Origin: Antedon mediterranea
Taxonomy: Eukaryota; Echinodermata; Crinoidea; Comatulida; Antedonidae
Length of the DNA stretch: 64,000 bases
Assembly: GCF_964355755.1 (NCBI RefSeq)
Contig: NC_092680.1
Location: forward strand, 2,273,001-2,337,000
Direction of reading: 5' to 3'
Shown here: one piece after another, positions 15,410-28,900 of the stretch
How the letters are laid out: each line of letters starts with the position of its first letter
How positions within the stretch are numbered: the first letter of the stretch is position 1
Program-made: the position numbers and the translations under genes
The notes under the pieces: generated by a model
Databases searched by the model: none
What the model saw: only the letters and a program-made list of their open reading frames with translations
What the model was told of the DNA's origin: nothing

Positions 15410-17749
15410 ACAAAATTAACTTTTATCTTAAGAGGAGAGAGTTTGTTCCTCTGCTTAGCTTGTTTTGTACTGCCTTTTTCAAAGTTAAGTTAAATCTTTG
15501 GTGAGTTTGTTCTTATACATTGCTTGAACCAACATTAGAGTATCTTAAAATGAGAGTGTGTCTTTGAAAATGTCTGTTTTAAATAATTCTTAATGATTTT
15601 CATTTTTCAAGTAATATTTTGTTTGGTTAATTTTCCTGTTTTCTAACATTTTCTGTATGACAACATTTTATTTTATTATTTTTGTTTTGTTTTTTCAAAA
15701 GTGTTATGATGCCTGTACAAAGTTCAATTCCGTACCGCCCTCAACATGTATAACATCATTTCACGGAAACGTTATTTTCACACACATAAAATTGAAAAGA
15801 TTTTATTATCGAATGATACAAAACATAAGGTCATCGCTCCATTGTCAACTATTGTATCCACCCACAACAATAATACAAAAAAGAAATACATATACAAAGA
15901 CGAGGGTTATAACACGATAACTACATTATATTTATCTTAAAAGCAGAGACATCTCTGAACACAACCTAATCCTATGTGCCGTGTTTTCAATAGATGTTTT
16001 TAGAACTACAATTCTATTCTTTGGAATTTGTGCTTAGTCAGACGACCACACTTAAATTCCAATTATCGTATTATGCTTACAAAATAATAGAAACGAAAAT
16101 AACTGAAACGTCAGACAAACTTTCACAAATAAATTATTGTCGAATCTTGTTTTCTATATTATAATCATCTTCATCATTATCATAAATAATCACCATTGTC
16201 ATTAAAGAAATCAGCATGAACAATAGTTATACTACTGTATTCATTTGACTATTTGACCATATGTAGGTTAATTTTTGAACCTTAGAAATGTTACTTATAA
16301 AATTTAAATTGAATATTAGAGTACCTTTTTTCAATATATTTCTATTAGTGACTGAAATGTCAATTGAATATATCATAAAGGTCAACCTTTGGCTATTGAC
16401 TTCCGTAATTGATCAATGGAAATCGACTTTTTAACATTAACGCATACATAATTTTAATTTCGTAATTTGATCAGCTTTATAGAAAAAGATATCAATATTT
16501 ACATTTCGTGGTTGTAATGAAGATCACCATACACGCCCAAAGATGTTGTTCAGATGTTGATGAAACAATGCGCGCGTAACTTTGTGTCGCACAATATTAA
16601 ATGTATCTTTAAATTATTTCTTATACAGAGCAAACATATTGAATATCTTAATCTTATTGCTATCATAACCTGGCAGTAACACAATATTCTTTAAATGGTA
16701 TAAAAGAATGAACCAATAATATCAATCGACAAAGTTATACGGAGTCTCGTGAAACTTTATTCTTCTTTTAATACTTAGGCCTATTTGATATTTACACTAG
16801 TTAGACAGTTATTTATCTGTTTGCTAACTTGATCAATCAATCAATTAAAATACTAGTCATTAGGTCAAGTAACTAATCATTATACTATGAAACCTCATCA
16901 ATCAATCAATCGGTCAAGCAATCAATTGCATAATCCAACCACGAGCAAACAACAGGTTCGGAATAAAACTGATTTCTAGATCAGCATCAAATCTAAAATC
17001 AAGTAAATACAGACAACTTTCTTTTCGACTGTATACTTTTCAATTTAACTTACGGTGTAAATGTATGCTTTTTTTTACTGTTTTCAAATAAATGTTATGC
17101 AAATAATGACAAACTAAAACTAATTAATTTGCTGAGTATGTATAATTCAACATATAAACCGTTAACAATAACTTGAACGAATAGTTTTGTTGATTTATAA
17201 ATAAATAAATGTAAACAAACTGCTATGTGATTCGTTTGCGTAGATCTTGAGGAATCAGTACGATTTCTTTTCTATTTTCAGTTACTCATTTGCCACAAAT
17301 AAATTAACAAAATAATTAATGTAACCAGAACATCCAATCCAATTAGGCTTATGAATTTTAACGAATATTTTCCTATTATTGTAGCGTATGTACAAAACCC
17401 AATAAACGCGACATAACGTAATCGAACATGGAATGAAAACATTGATTGTCATAAGATTTTTTTTCTTATTTTGATTGTGATAATTTATTCTGAATTTTCT
17501 TAGAAAGTTACTCCCACGAAATAGTGAAAATTATACAAAAATATGAAAATTACAATGAGACATAATTGAAGTTGGCTATTCGTCCGTATAATCGGGTATG
17601 TATTACCGAAAATACAATTACCTACTGAGTTAACGATCCTTAACAATAATTGAATGTTATAAAGTAAAAAGTGTAAGTTTGGGTCACTAAACAAATGATA
17701 TGTATGTAGGCCTAGATCCAGAATGATAATTTTCAAAAATATTAGGCCT
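15410..17749. other. AT-rich noncoding spacer
   Basis: No gene was recognised. ATCAATCAATCAAT simple sequence occurs at about 16830-16925. The overlapping plus-strand open frames at about 15657-15940 have neither family resemblance nor a start context. Confidence 0.6.
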
Positions 17750-17869
17750 ATGGCTATATGGAGAGCCATATGGCTATATGGAGAGCCATATGGCTATGTG
17801 GAGAGCCATATGGCTATGTGGAGAGCCATATGGCTATATGGAGAGCCATGTGGCTATATGGAGAGCCAT
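17750..17869. repeat. Tandem repeat, 6 x 20 bases, each unit an imperfect palindrome
   Basis: Six contiguous copies of ATGGCTATATGGAGAGCCAT with a few A/G changes. Each unit begins ATGGCT and ends AGCCAT, so each monomer can fold back on itself and the array can pair in many registers. The plus-strand open frames through it are an effect of the repeat. Confidence 0.95.
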
Positions 17870-20800
17870 TATTTTTTTTACTTTTTGGCATCAAAACGAC
17901 AGTTTATAAAGTTGCGAATGAGCTTCTGAGGTATAAAGAGTAAAAATTAAACAACATTTAAAAATCAAAGATCATGTGAAATTATTTTACCAAATGGCTA
18001 AAGGGCATGTGATTCAGATATTTAAAAATCTTGAATTTATTGATTATTATGTTATATCGAATATTAATGAGATTGATAAACTATAAACAGCCGTTTTAGA
18101 GGAGGAATACAAATAAACACAAAGCGAATGGCAGTGAGACTTATTCACAGACAATCAGATCATGACTAGGCTCCGGAACGTTCTACCCTTAGGCTTGGTG
18201 CCACAGCTATTGCATTTAAAGTGGTTTTCTCATATTATACATACATTTTCAAGTGAATTAAGATGTTTATGATTTAAAACCATGTCAAATATATAGTTAA
18301 ACAGTGCTATTAAATCTATTAGTATTTTGCCTCACGACTAAACCCGTGCTTTATTGTGACAGCTTCAACTAAACATTTGAAAGACATGAAGAGCAAAGGA
18401 CAGTTTAAGTATACTGAGATTTGAATCTATTTTGTTTTTTATCTATTTTTTGTAATTAAAAATAAACATATTAGAGGGCATAATTGTGGTCCTTCTTTTT
18501 GAAATTATTAGAAACTTGTTTTTCTTTTTAAAATAAATTATTTTCTATGAAATAAGGACAGGATAGTAAATAAACACAATAGTAGCCATAAGATAGACCT
18601 TAAAAATGACCGTTAATAACAGTATATTAATTATTTGTATGTATTTTATATGTTGTGTCTACTGTAAATTGTATATGGCAGAAAATTGAATAAAACAAGT
18701 AATTTTAGTCGCGTGCAAACGCCACTCTACAGCTCACTATGCCGGTCGGTCGATTGGTCGGGCGGTAAACACTAACTCAAATTATACTCATGTATGGCCT
18801 TGTTTAAAAATAGAAACAGTGTGTATAGAACAATAGGCCTAATTAATTTATATTTATTCACGTATATACGGTACTCCATCGTTATCATCACTTTGTTGTT
18901 TTTCGGTGGTAAAACAACAATATTGCGGTTTATATGTTTATAAGCGTAACCACCCTCTGCGTAGTTTGTATTGAATAGTACGCAGAATCGTAAATGTTTT
19001 AAGTTATGCAATATCCGTCATGACTGCAGGTCGCCATTCTTGTTGAACAGTTAATTCAATCTACAATGTCATGACCTGTGACTAGTTTATTCTCCGACTG
19101 TCTTCTTAATTATTGCTTTAATCAATCAGTACTGGCTTAACTCGCCACAATCAATTATTTATATAATGATATTAAATACAAATGATCATTGCAGTACAAC
19201 TTCTAAGAATTTTAAACTGTACAAATAATTACTAATAGTAGGCCTATTCATGACAATGACCATGACAACTTTTTTTTTTGTACGGTGAATTACAAATGAA
19301 AATATAACAAACAAAAATATTGTTTTTAACAGAAATTCATCACTGTATGTTTAAAGATATTACGTTGTTTAAACAAATGAGAAAAATTAAAAGTATGTAT
19401 TAATAATAACTTATTATTTATTTTAATTATTTAAGGCAAACAATTTATTTCGTTGAAATTAACTGTCTATGCCTACCCCTCCTCCGTTGTGGATAATAAC
19501 TAATGATTTTTGTCATTAATTTTCGCAATCCCTGTATTACATATTGTTCAGTATTTTTAATCCTAGCTTTGATGGAAATTTGTATAATAATGTATTTTTG
19601 TGATTTCAAACAGAAATAATGAGCCAGGATAAACGACAAACAATTATATATGACATTATGACATTATGTCGACAGTGATTCAATTATTAATATTTTGTTA
19701 TGTTAATATATACTGTTTTTGTTGCCAGTATATTAAAATTTCAGGAGACAATTTTAAAAAAATGTAAAAAAAGATCGTTTTTGCTAAATTCGTATTTAGA
19801 TTTAAATCATTATATCTATTTTTAAAAAACACTTAAAACCACTTAGTCCAATACCAACTTTATTTCTTTCTACTAGAGCGCCCCCTAATTCTAGAAGTTT
19901 TGAAACTTCCGGTCGATAAACTGGTCACTGATCACGTCGTATGATTAGTGCAACTGGTTGCATAGCAACAAGTTTTGACAACACCATCCTATTACCAGGT
20001 ATAAGTCCATTTTATTTACCGATTTGTAAATTATTCGATCTGTCTATATTCAACCCATGCTACGACACGCTTTATATGGACCAATGGTCATTTTAATTAT
20101 TTTAATTAATGTCTATATCCATCTAGCCTAATGTTTTATTGTTTAAATACCAACCAAGCGTATACGAATTCAGTTTGATGAGTTTTTTAAATGATTGCAA
20201 AATATATTTAGGCCTACAAAATGTATTTAAACCTGTAATATCATTTTTCTTTTGCTTCTATGTCATCTTATTTTAATGATTTAAATTTTGTTTCTAAAGT
20301 AGATTTTATTAAGATTTTAACCAGCCTGTTAGTGACGATGATTCGCTGTTGGTCTGGAAAATGAAATAGAATAAAATAAAAAATAAACACATTTGGATGT
20401 TATGCGATTTTTTTTTTATACCAGTATAATTTATAGTGAACCAGTAACTAAATTAGAATTATTGTTAATAATTAAACAAAGTTCAACGAAATTGTAACAT
20501 GGTTATGTCGTTATACATGCCAGCCATCATAGGATCAAAAGGCGTTGATTACTAGACTTAGTATTTAACCCGCAAATTTGTGATCTCTGTATATTTAGTG
20601 TTATCCTTGATTTACAACTTCCAAAAGTCTAAATTGGTTAGTTTTATTCTGCCAATTAAACCAGGGACGTTAGTAACGAAATTTATATTGTATGTCGCCG
20701 ATGAATAATATATTCGAATTCAATTTAAAAAGAACGAAATTTATTTTGACGTTTCCACTCTTTATTAAATATAAAACATATGTTCTATAAAAAGAAGTAA

Positions 20801-21436
20801 TGATTTCAGTAAAATATCATCATCCTTGTGACGAACTCCAATTATTTATATTTTAGGAACTTTTTGTAGAAAATCCCTTTAAAAGGATATAAATGAGAAT
20901 CCAAGTTGAACCACACAAACCAGAGGGATATTGTTGTTTGTACCGTAAGTAAATTTAGAATATTGAAATAAATTACCGCCTAACTAGGCCCTGTTATTTC
21001 AAAGCAAAATGTCAATGAATGTTACAAGTAAGGGGAGAGGAATCACTCTACTACCCTTGGTGACATCTTTGGTCCTACACAGAAATCTTGAAGGAGGTCA
21101 ATAGCTTTATTTTTGGATAAACTACTACACAATAACTCGGTTATCATTTGAGATTAAAGAAGCTTGTTTTTTTCACGTGCCCTGTACCACGCATCTTCTC
21201 CTCGCTTTTCGTATTCAATGTGGCTATTTTCAACATCTTATGTATATTTTTGCACATTTTAAAGTTTTCTTGCTTGATTTGTTTAATTGTAAATTAGTAC
21301 CAACTGCAGTCGGAATCTTAACTTTCATGTTAAAAAAACAAGTTATATAAACCTGTTAATCAGACGAGGCCTAACAGACGAACGAATTACAATAGGTATA
21401 CATCTTGATAACGACAAATGTAGGCAATTAGCCGGT
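17870..21436. other. AT-rich noncoding spacer
   Basis: No coding exon was recognised. The only distinctive part is the motif cluster at 19870-19970, listed separately. Confidence 0.6.
19870..19985. promoter_or_regulatory. GC-richer motif cluster: CTCF-core-like, ETS-like and X-box-like sites
   Basis: AGCGCCCCCT (19877-19886) matches the core of the CTCF consensus. CTTCCGG (about 19907-19913) is an ETS-type site. GTTGCATAGCAAC (19957-19969) is a perfect palindrome resembling the RFX X-box. Three such motifs within 100 bases of otherwise AT-rich DNA suggest a regulatory element or a small promoter. No gene is attached to it, and each motif alone could be chance. Confidence 0.35.
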
Positions 21437-21603
21437 AAGCTTGGTTCCCACTAGGACGTAACACTAGGACGCAACGCAAAGACGTAACGCAACGAAAAGT
21501 GATTTGACCAATCACAAGCGACGGATTATTTGAACAGTGACTCATTAGTCAATTCGCTTGCGTTGTGCGTACGTCCTTGCGTTTGATAACTGGTAAACGT
21601 TTG
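21437..21603. mobile_element. Palindromic MITE-like element with CGCAACG/CGTTGCG arms
   Basis: Starts AAGCTTGGTTCCCACTAGGA. The left arm has repeated GACGTAACGCAACG; the right arm has the complementary CTTGCGTTG..CGTACGTCC. The central CACAAGCGACG and TTCGCTTGCG also pair. GC is well above the flanks. It is a foldback-type nonautonomous DNA element with a worn right terminus (TGGTAAACG where GGGAACCAAGC is expected). Confidence 0.65.
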
Positions 21604-24600
21604 TTTCCAGAAAATCATAGGATGTTTTTGAATTTTTAGTGATATTATTATTGATTTTTTAAAATATTGAATATTCATAACATTTAAATGTTTAAATATC
21701 AAATTGTATGATTTCTCAGAATATTATTGTAGGTCTATTAAACTAATATCTTGTAGGTGTGCACATATAATTAATATTCATGACGTGAGTTACATGTTAT
21801 GAATATTCATATGCATGTTCGTTACACCTGGCTACAGGTGAGTTGCAATTAGTTTACTGGGATGAGAAAATTAATTTACAAATAAGATCAATTTTGTCGA
21901 TCACATTGAGAAACTAACTGCTCAAAAAGATTGTGTTTTCCCAATATTTTTCGAAATTTTTTGAATTGCTATGATTTCTCAGAAACTGCTTATTTGTATA
22001 TATACAAATTGCTGGCATACCTATTTAATATAGGCCTATATTGAAGTAAATAATAGAAATAAATACTACACTAATCGATTTATAGTTCCCAAACTGAAAC
22101 CTCTGTGCAAATGAAGAGGTCCCGTAATGTATCCGGTGTCCCCTTCCCTTTTCTTTCTCTCTTTTTTTGTGTTAATTTGTTTCAGCATGACAGAAAGAAA
22201 CAGTGATAAAGCTACAATAAAAACCCATGGTATTAATAAGTGTTTTAACATGCCCTTAGTTGTAGATTTCCAGTATGAAGACAGTATGACAAGAAGAGTT
22301 TAGTTAGATCTGAGCTGTGGATTACGTGCCTAGATATACCCGTCAAACGTTAAATGATACGAAACAATTTGATTTATATCGAGTTCATTTCTGCATATTT
22401 ATTCAACGAGCGGGAACACAACTGTGGTTTGATTCGTCAATGAGTTGCAACCTCCTCCCTCGTTTGAATAAAACACAAAATAAGGAACATAATCTTTCCG
22501 CCAAATCTCTTAAATCTGGTTCGCGTATACATCATGTTATATACGCTTGGTTTCTAATTTGACATTGTATATAATGTAATTCGACTGAGACTGAAAAAAA
22601 TTATATGTATTGTGGTAAAGGTTTTCGCGAGTCTTTCTGACACCATACGGATTCTAGTTCATTGTTTGTGGATATTTCCTCGGTTAGCAATATAAAGGTA
22701 AAGATTACGAGAGAAATGGTGATCTGAATGTCAACGTCTGCTTCAAAGGTCAATGCTTTCCAGGACTTAATGAACATAGTGTATTACCATTACATCAAAT
22801 CCTTCTCTTGATCTTTATACACAAATACAAACATTACTACTACCGGTATATAATAACAGCTAAACAGATGTTTTCCCAGAATACTAAAGATCGATACTTG
22901 GTAACTAATAACATATTAATTATACAACACATATTGGTAGACATTTATTAAATATTGGTAGACATTTATTAATATAATATAATAATAATAATACTGTACT
23001 AATAATCTTTTTTGTTATAACTGTAGTAGTCCTGTTTTTGTTTTATCTTTCTGAGACCCGAGAAGTGATACGATTGCTCAGGTATGTGGACCACCTAATC
23101 TAAAATTTAGTTTACAATAGTTTTAACATTAAAAATGTTTCAATCAGGCACCCATCTCAAAAAGCACTGCAGTCCAAAATGTTTCCATCCACCCTCAAAT
23201 TAGCCACTCCATTTAAACTTTGACTGTCAATTTAGTAAAGGTATGATTATGATGTGGTTAATAGGGCAATACGAATAGGCCTAAATCGAAGACACATGCA
23301 TTAATGGTACTCCATACTGTACTACCTTCCATACACTACTTTCTTTCACCTTCATCTTTAAAGACATCCCGATATAGAAGTTTTGCTGAGATACATGTTA
23401 CCATTAAGTATGACCCTAACTTTTTACCCCACCTAAATATTATTATTACCATATTCTTTTTGATGACAAAGTTATTACTTTCTCTTCTAAACCCCTACAT
23501 TACGAATAATATAAACTAGGTCAATTTTGTCGGCCACCCAATTAAATTGTCTAACTAAAACCAGAAGTTACTTTTATTTCTACCTGGTAGAAATCGACAC
23601 AAGTAACACATGTCCCAATTTATAAACACATTTCTAACCATTTCGTGGTATAGGCATACGAAGTAATGATGCCTAGAATGATTTGTAAACTGCACAAAAT
23701 AGTCAAATATAGGGAGCATTGTATGTCTTCATCATCCTCGACTCATATGCCAAAGAGAAGTGTCCGTAAAAGAGTCCGAGTTACGTTTTACGCTGATATA
23801 CTTTAAGTTATGAGTGATGATTATACACAATTATATTCTAGAGTGTTGTCATATAGGCCTACTTGAATAATAAAGAGACTATAAACTAAACAGAGCATAA
23901 TATGTCAACTAAAAAGAAATTTAATGTTAACATATTTTATATTTGTATCTATTTCAATAATTATATCTTTTGATTAGCTTCTTGTTTATAATGTTGGATA
24001 TTATATTATTTGAATGGTTTTATTTGTATCGTTTTAGTTGATAGGGAGCACATCACAATATGTTTTTTGCAACTTTTGCTTTTCCTCTACATCAATGTAC
24101 AGTACTACTTTTGTACCATAGGGCTACTTGTAAGTTTTTACACCTGAATAAATTATATGTATAATTATGTAGAAAGGTTTAGGCCTAATAAACAAATAAA
24201 ATAAATAATTTCTATTTTGGATATTCAAGAGTAAAGCATAAACGATTGTAGTTTGACCTTGGTCATCTCCCAAAGGAACCGAATCTTCTATAAAATCAAG
24301 TCAAGTTTCGTAATAATTTTAAGGATAGACCTAAACAGACGATTATTTCGTTTCATTGTACAGACTAATTAGCAACGACAATGGTGATTATTCAGTTACA
24401 AACTAATAATCACCAATGTCATTCAAAATATCAACACTTATAAATTGGTATGGTCATGTGATATGGACATGTGATATGCCATACAACAGCAGAGACAGAA
24501 GAAAATGTCAACTTGTTGTCACCATTTTAGGTGCAAACTAGCAACCTTATACACATACCATTGTGTACATGTCCATGTAGGTTGTCCAACACAAAACGGA

Positions 24601-25740
24601 GCATGTATACTTATTTCAATGCAATAATCAAACATTGTTTTCGAATCTCAAACGTGTCATGAAAAATACAATTTGGGATGTCATTACCTTTATTGTGAAT
24701 GATTAAGGTTATTCAATCCACTAAAACATGTATTAAATATTAAGATTTTATCTATTTTCTATCGTTCATTTTTTATAAATAATGACGTGTATATATTTCT
24801 TTGATGGTGGACGAGCAAAGGTTGTTAAATTTGGGGAATTAATTATTTCGTTTATCATAAAACCATAATGTTGTTCGTTTGTATGTAGTTTGTTTGCTCC
24901 ACACAAATGATTGCTTTCTGGTCATCGTTTGAATCTAATTTTGGTAAGATGTCCGAATACAATATTTCTATTATTATGCCAAGTTTTAGTGTGTTTTATT
25001 TGGACCATACGTTACTTGTAGTGTGACCTGACCATTTGTTGCTTATTTATTCAATTATCATCTATATATTATCAGCGCATGCGCATTGATTGGTTATTTA
25101 TAACAATTTATCAATTATATACCACCATGATAGCAAAACAGTGATATTTAATTACATATTTATATTGGCATTATATCGACGTCTAGACTAAACAAATAAA
25201 TACATTTAGATGTCTACCGATTCCAGTCTACAATAACATCTGCATTTTATCTTATGTGTACTGGAATCATAATTTACGTATTTTCTATTCGTTATCATTT
25301 ACCTGTACAAGTCATTTCTGGGTTAAATGTATAAAATAAAAACATTTTTTAATAAATTTACGATTAAGAGCATTGATTTTGGTATTTTTGATTATTATTA
25401 TTTGAACCAAATCTCCATGACAATAACGGTGAATGTATTTGCATAATTATGATTAAACATTAGAAGAATGGGATTCGCTCATTAACCTATATAAATATTT
25501 TAATAGCCAATGGCAAAGTATAATATGTTTTGATAAGTATTCTGTCTACAAAGTGAACATTATGTTTAAAAATCAATGTTTTGATAAAGAATAATTAATA
25601 TTAAACCAAAAATAACATTGTTCTTCGGATTTTATTTGGAAATACGATTAAAAAGGTGGACATTTTAAACACACCTTAGTAGGCCTAGACGTAGGCCTAC
25701 ATAGAAAATATGTTTTGGGACTGAGGTCGCATCGTTGAGG
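21604..25740. other. AT-rich noncoding spacer
   Basis: No gene was recognised. A direct 21-base duplication (TATTGGTAGACATTTATTAA) lies at about 22933-22973. The short frames at 22066, 22317 and 23304 have no family resemblance. Confidence 0.6.
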
Positions 25741-26114
25741 TAAGACAAGTGGACGGTGTATTTTGTTAGTAAAGACCAAAGTGGACAGTGTATTTTAGTG
25801 AAGGCTGGAGTGGAAGGTGCATGAGGCAAAAGTGGACGGTGTATGAGGCGAGAGTAGAAGGTGCATGAGGCTAGAGTGGACGACGGTTTACGAGGCGAGA
25901 GTGGACGATGCATGAGGCTAGAATAGAAGGTACATGAGGCAGAAGTGGACGGTGTATGAGGCGAGAGTGGACGGTGTATAAGGCGAGAGTGGACGGTGCA
26001 TGAGGCGAGAGTAGAAGGTGTATGAGGCAAGAGTGGACGGTTTACGAGGCGAGAGTGGACGATGCATGAGGCGAGAGTGGACGGTTTACGAGGCGAGAGT
26101 GGACGATGCATAAG
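25741..26114. repeat. Minisatellite, about 17 units of 22 bases
   Basis: Units are variants of GAGGCGAGAGTGGACGGTG plus three bases. Units ending in TGTAT, TTTAC and TGCAT alternate in places, giving a partial 44-base higher-order period. It is strongly purine-rich on the plus strand and GC-rich for this region. A 152-codon minus-strand open frame runs through it with a 22-residue period, three units per frame cycle. It is a by-product of a stop-free 22-base unit, not a protein gene. Confidence 0.95.
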
Positions 26115-28506
26115 GAATTCCACACGCCTACAAACGGATCATCCAGGGTCGGCCTATGCAATCAACTAAAATCCCCATCATTGCTCTCTGAAAGTGTGTT
26201 ACATATTATTATTTACACTCTTTCTTAAAGATAGGACCTTATTATCTCTACAATTTCCTTACAGAAAACGTCATAAACAGTGTTTTATTTACGTGTGTTT
26301 TATATGTACCAATTGTATCCCAAAACTGTGTATTTTTTCTTTGAAGAATCGAGTCGGTAGTGAAACTTTTTATTTATGCACATGTTGTTACATTGGAAAT
26401 CGAAAAGGCGAAACTTTGCTTTCATATATAGAATTCAGTTCTTTCACACATATGCCTTACATTTTTTATATACATATTTGCTAGGCTGCCTAACTTAATC
26501 TAGATTGCATTTCCGACCCATCCTTCCAAATTCCGGGCAACAACCTAAGAGGCTACATATTATTCATTTTAACTTATATGTGCTTTATATGTAATATAAT
26601 ATTAAAACAGAACACACGTGTGTCTTAGTGTAACCTATCTAATCCAGCACTACGGTATCCAATAATATTGGACATGTCAAAATATGTTACATTTGTGGTA
26701 ATATTCATACTATTTATTTTCTAAACCAACATGGTAGAATGTTTACAAATATTGCGCACACACGTATATTATCTGTGTTGCAGCATACACGAAGACACAC
26801 ACGTGATTTTCCATGTGTCTTCATGTATCATACTTTTGTTAGTGTTTCTTTTAATCCTATATTATCTTACATACTGAACATTTCAATTTCGAGTTGATAT
26901 CATGCCCTATGGCATTTTGCAGAAGCATTTGTCTTGATATTGCAAATGTAATTCTCAAAATGATGCTACGATATAACATTAAAACATCATCTTAATAACA
27001 AAATTAATACTATATTGCAAATGAATGGAAGGCACCACCGAAGCACTGTTTTGATATCAAAATCTGATGGTGGTAAGAAATGCAGGTGTAGAATTATAGA
27101 CCATGTTTAAAACAACATGTTTACAGCTGACATTGCCATCTGTTAATTAATGGCTAAAATACTAGTACTAATTTAAAGATTTATGTTCTTTAACTAACGA
27201 AAAATAAGACTATTATTCTACTCCGATTTGATTAAACTTGTAACAACGATAGAATAAATAGTAAATAAACCTTTGTAAACAAACTACTTTATTGTACTAA
27301 TATCCAAAGGTGTCTATATATAATCACCAAAAATATCGTATTTATGATTGGATCGCCTAACTAACGAAAAGTAAGACTACTGTGGTACTACTGTAAACTT
27401 GTAACAACGATAGAATAAATAGTAAACAAACATTTGTAAACAAACTACTGTATGTACGTGTCTACTATTTACTACATATAATCACCAAAAATATCTTATT
27501 TATGGTTTTGGACCTAATAAATTAACCTTAATAAACAAGAAGTTTATAATACCAATTTTATTTTAGGCATATGCATTTCTATTGTCTGCATAAATACCTA
27601 CATGGTTTTAGTAAGTAGACCAGGCTGACAACTGTATGGTCAAATTTGAAACAGCTAGTTTCCACACACAAAATAATAGCATTTGAGCCTGCAGGTTGTA
27701 TAAACGTAACATTATCAGTACTGTATCAATGTAAATTCTAACAAAATATTTTATGTAAGCCGATTGTTTTCTCATTTTTCTTATCGAATTATTAAAAAAT
27801 AGTGAACAAAAAAGTATTATTTGCAGCAAAATATCGAAAAAGAATAAAAACTCACAAAGATTTTGTAGTAATGTTTAAGCCAACATTTTTAGGCCTACAG
27901 TATTTCTCCATTGTACAGTCAAGTTAAGCCTAATGGCTGACCAGTAAGAATGTCATTCGAGAGAATTGTGAATCAAATTGTAGGCCTACAGCACAGCATC
28001 AAGAACATTTTAAAACACGTATTCCACAGGAAAGAAGAATTTTCTCCACTAAAATAGTGAACCCTCTGAACTTAACATTATAGAACTACTTTTAAATTTG
28101 GCACCAATTAAAATGACATACATATGGAACTACATTTTGTAACTTCAAATAAAATTCAAATTTTAGAACAATTATCTAGATTGTTATTCTAAATATATTT
28201 TGCTTAAATTTAAAACATTTTAAGATGAAAATATCTTAATGTTCCGGTACAAAACGCATTAGGCCTAAACATAATATCTTTATGTCGTAATAAACCTGCG
28301 AAATGAATACGTATCATTTCCAGCCATTTTGACAAAACAAGTGGTGTAAACAAATAACCTAACTGAAATTATAGAAACGTAAATAATAAAAATGTATGAT
28401 CAAATAATCTTTAGAAGTACATGCGTAACTTACTACGTCTACGTGAGTATTTAAACTTTGTGCGCAAAATACACGTTGCTGAGTACGCACTAAAATGAAG
28501 TCTTAC
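26115..28506. other. AT-rich noncoding spacer
   Basis: Apart from the 27.2-27.5 kb duplication, nothing was recognised. The plus-strand 96-codon open frame at 26194 resembles no known family. Confidence 0.55.
27191..27510. repeat. Tandem duplication of about 165 bases
   Basis: The two units begin TAACTAACGAAAA at 27191 and about 27358. They share CTTGTAACAACGATAGAA, TTTGTAAACAAACTACT and TATAATCACCAAAAATATC. Divergence is modest, so the duplication is fairly recent. No coding content. Confidence 0.85.
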
Positions 28507-28900
28507 CTTTTAATCTCAAAACTCTTTGATGAAAAAAAAAGCACAAATTGGAGATAAGTTTGATCGCCAAGTGTATAGAAGTACCGGTAAGATCAAGGTC
28601 GGATAGTACTTGTTCGTATCCTTCGAAGTGGTCTACGCCAATGCTAAGATTCGTAATAACTGAAGGTTTTGAAAGCGTTCTTCAGCCTAGCAAATGGGCT
28701 CCCGCTGTGTGTAGCGACAGCTAGTTGTTCCACGCCTCCTTTCGGGGTGTAGGCTGTTCGTGGCCCAACACTCAACGATGACTTAAAGCTCTTCAGTCAA
28801 ACGGTCGCATTCGTTGGTTGGAATGACTTTTGACCCGTACTTCCATGATATGTGACGAGATGTTTGGGTCGAACTATATCGTCGTCGCACAGATTTCAGT
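28507..28900 (-). other. Candidate noncoding leader exon/promoter island with strong splice donor
   Basis: On the minus strand GATTAAAAG|GTAAGAC is a good donor (exon end 28507). The 390 bases to its right are clearly GC- and CpG-richer than the flanks (GTCGTCGCAC, CGGTCGCATTCG, GTAGCGACAGC) and lack a long open frame. It is a candidate far-upstream 5' exon of COUP-TF, whose ATG exon has a possible acceptor at about 4.03 kb, or the first exon of a noncoding RNA. Unproven. Confidence 0.3.

Noticed and set aside
17723-17943. Two plus-strand open frames with periodic MAIWRAIWLYGEP-type sequence
   Set aside because: They are read-through of the 6 x 20-base tandem array.
25665-26123. 152-codon minus-strand open frame as a protein gene
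   Set aside because: It is the translation of a 22-base minisatellite. The 22-residue periodicity follows from the unit length.
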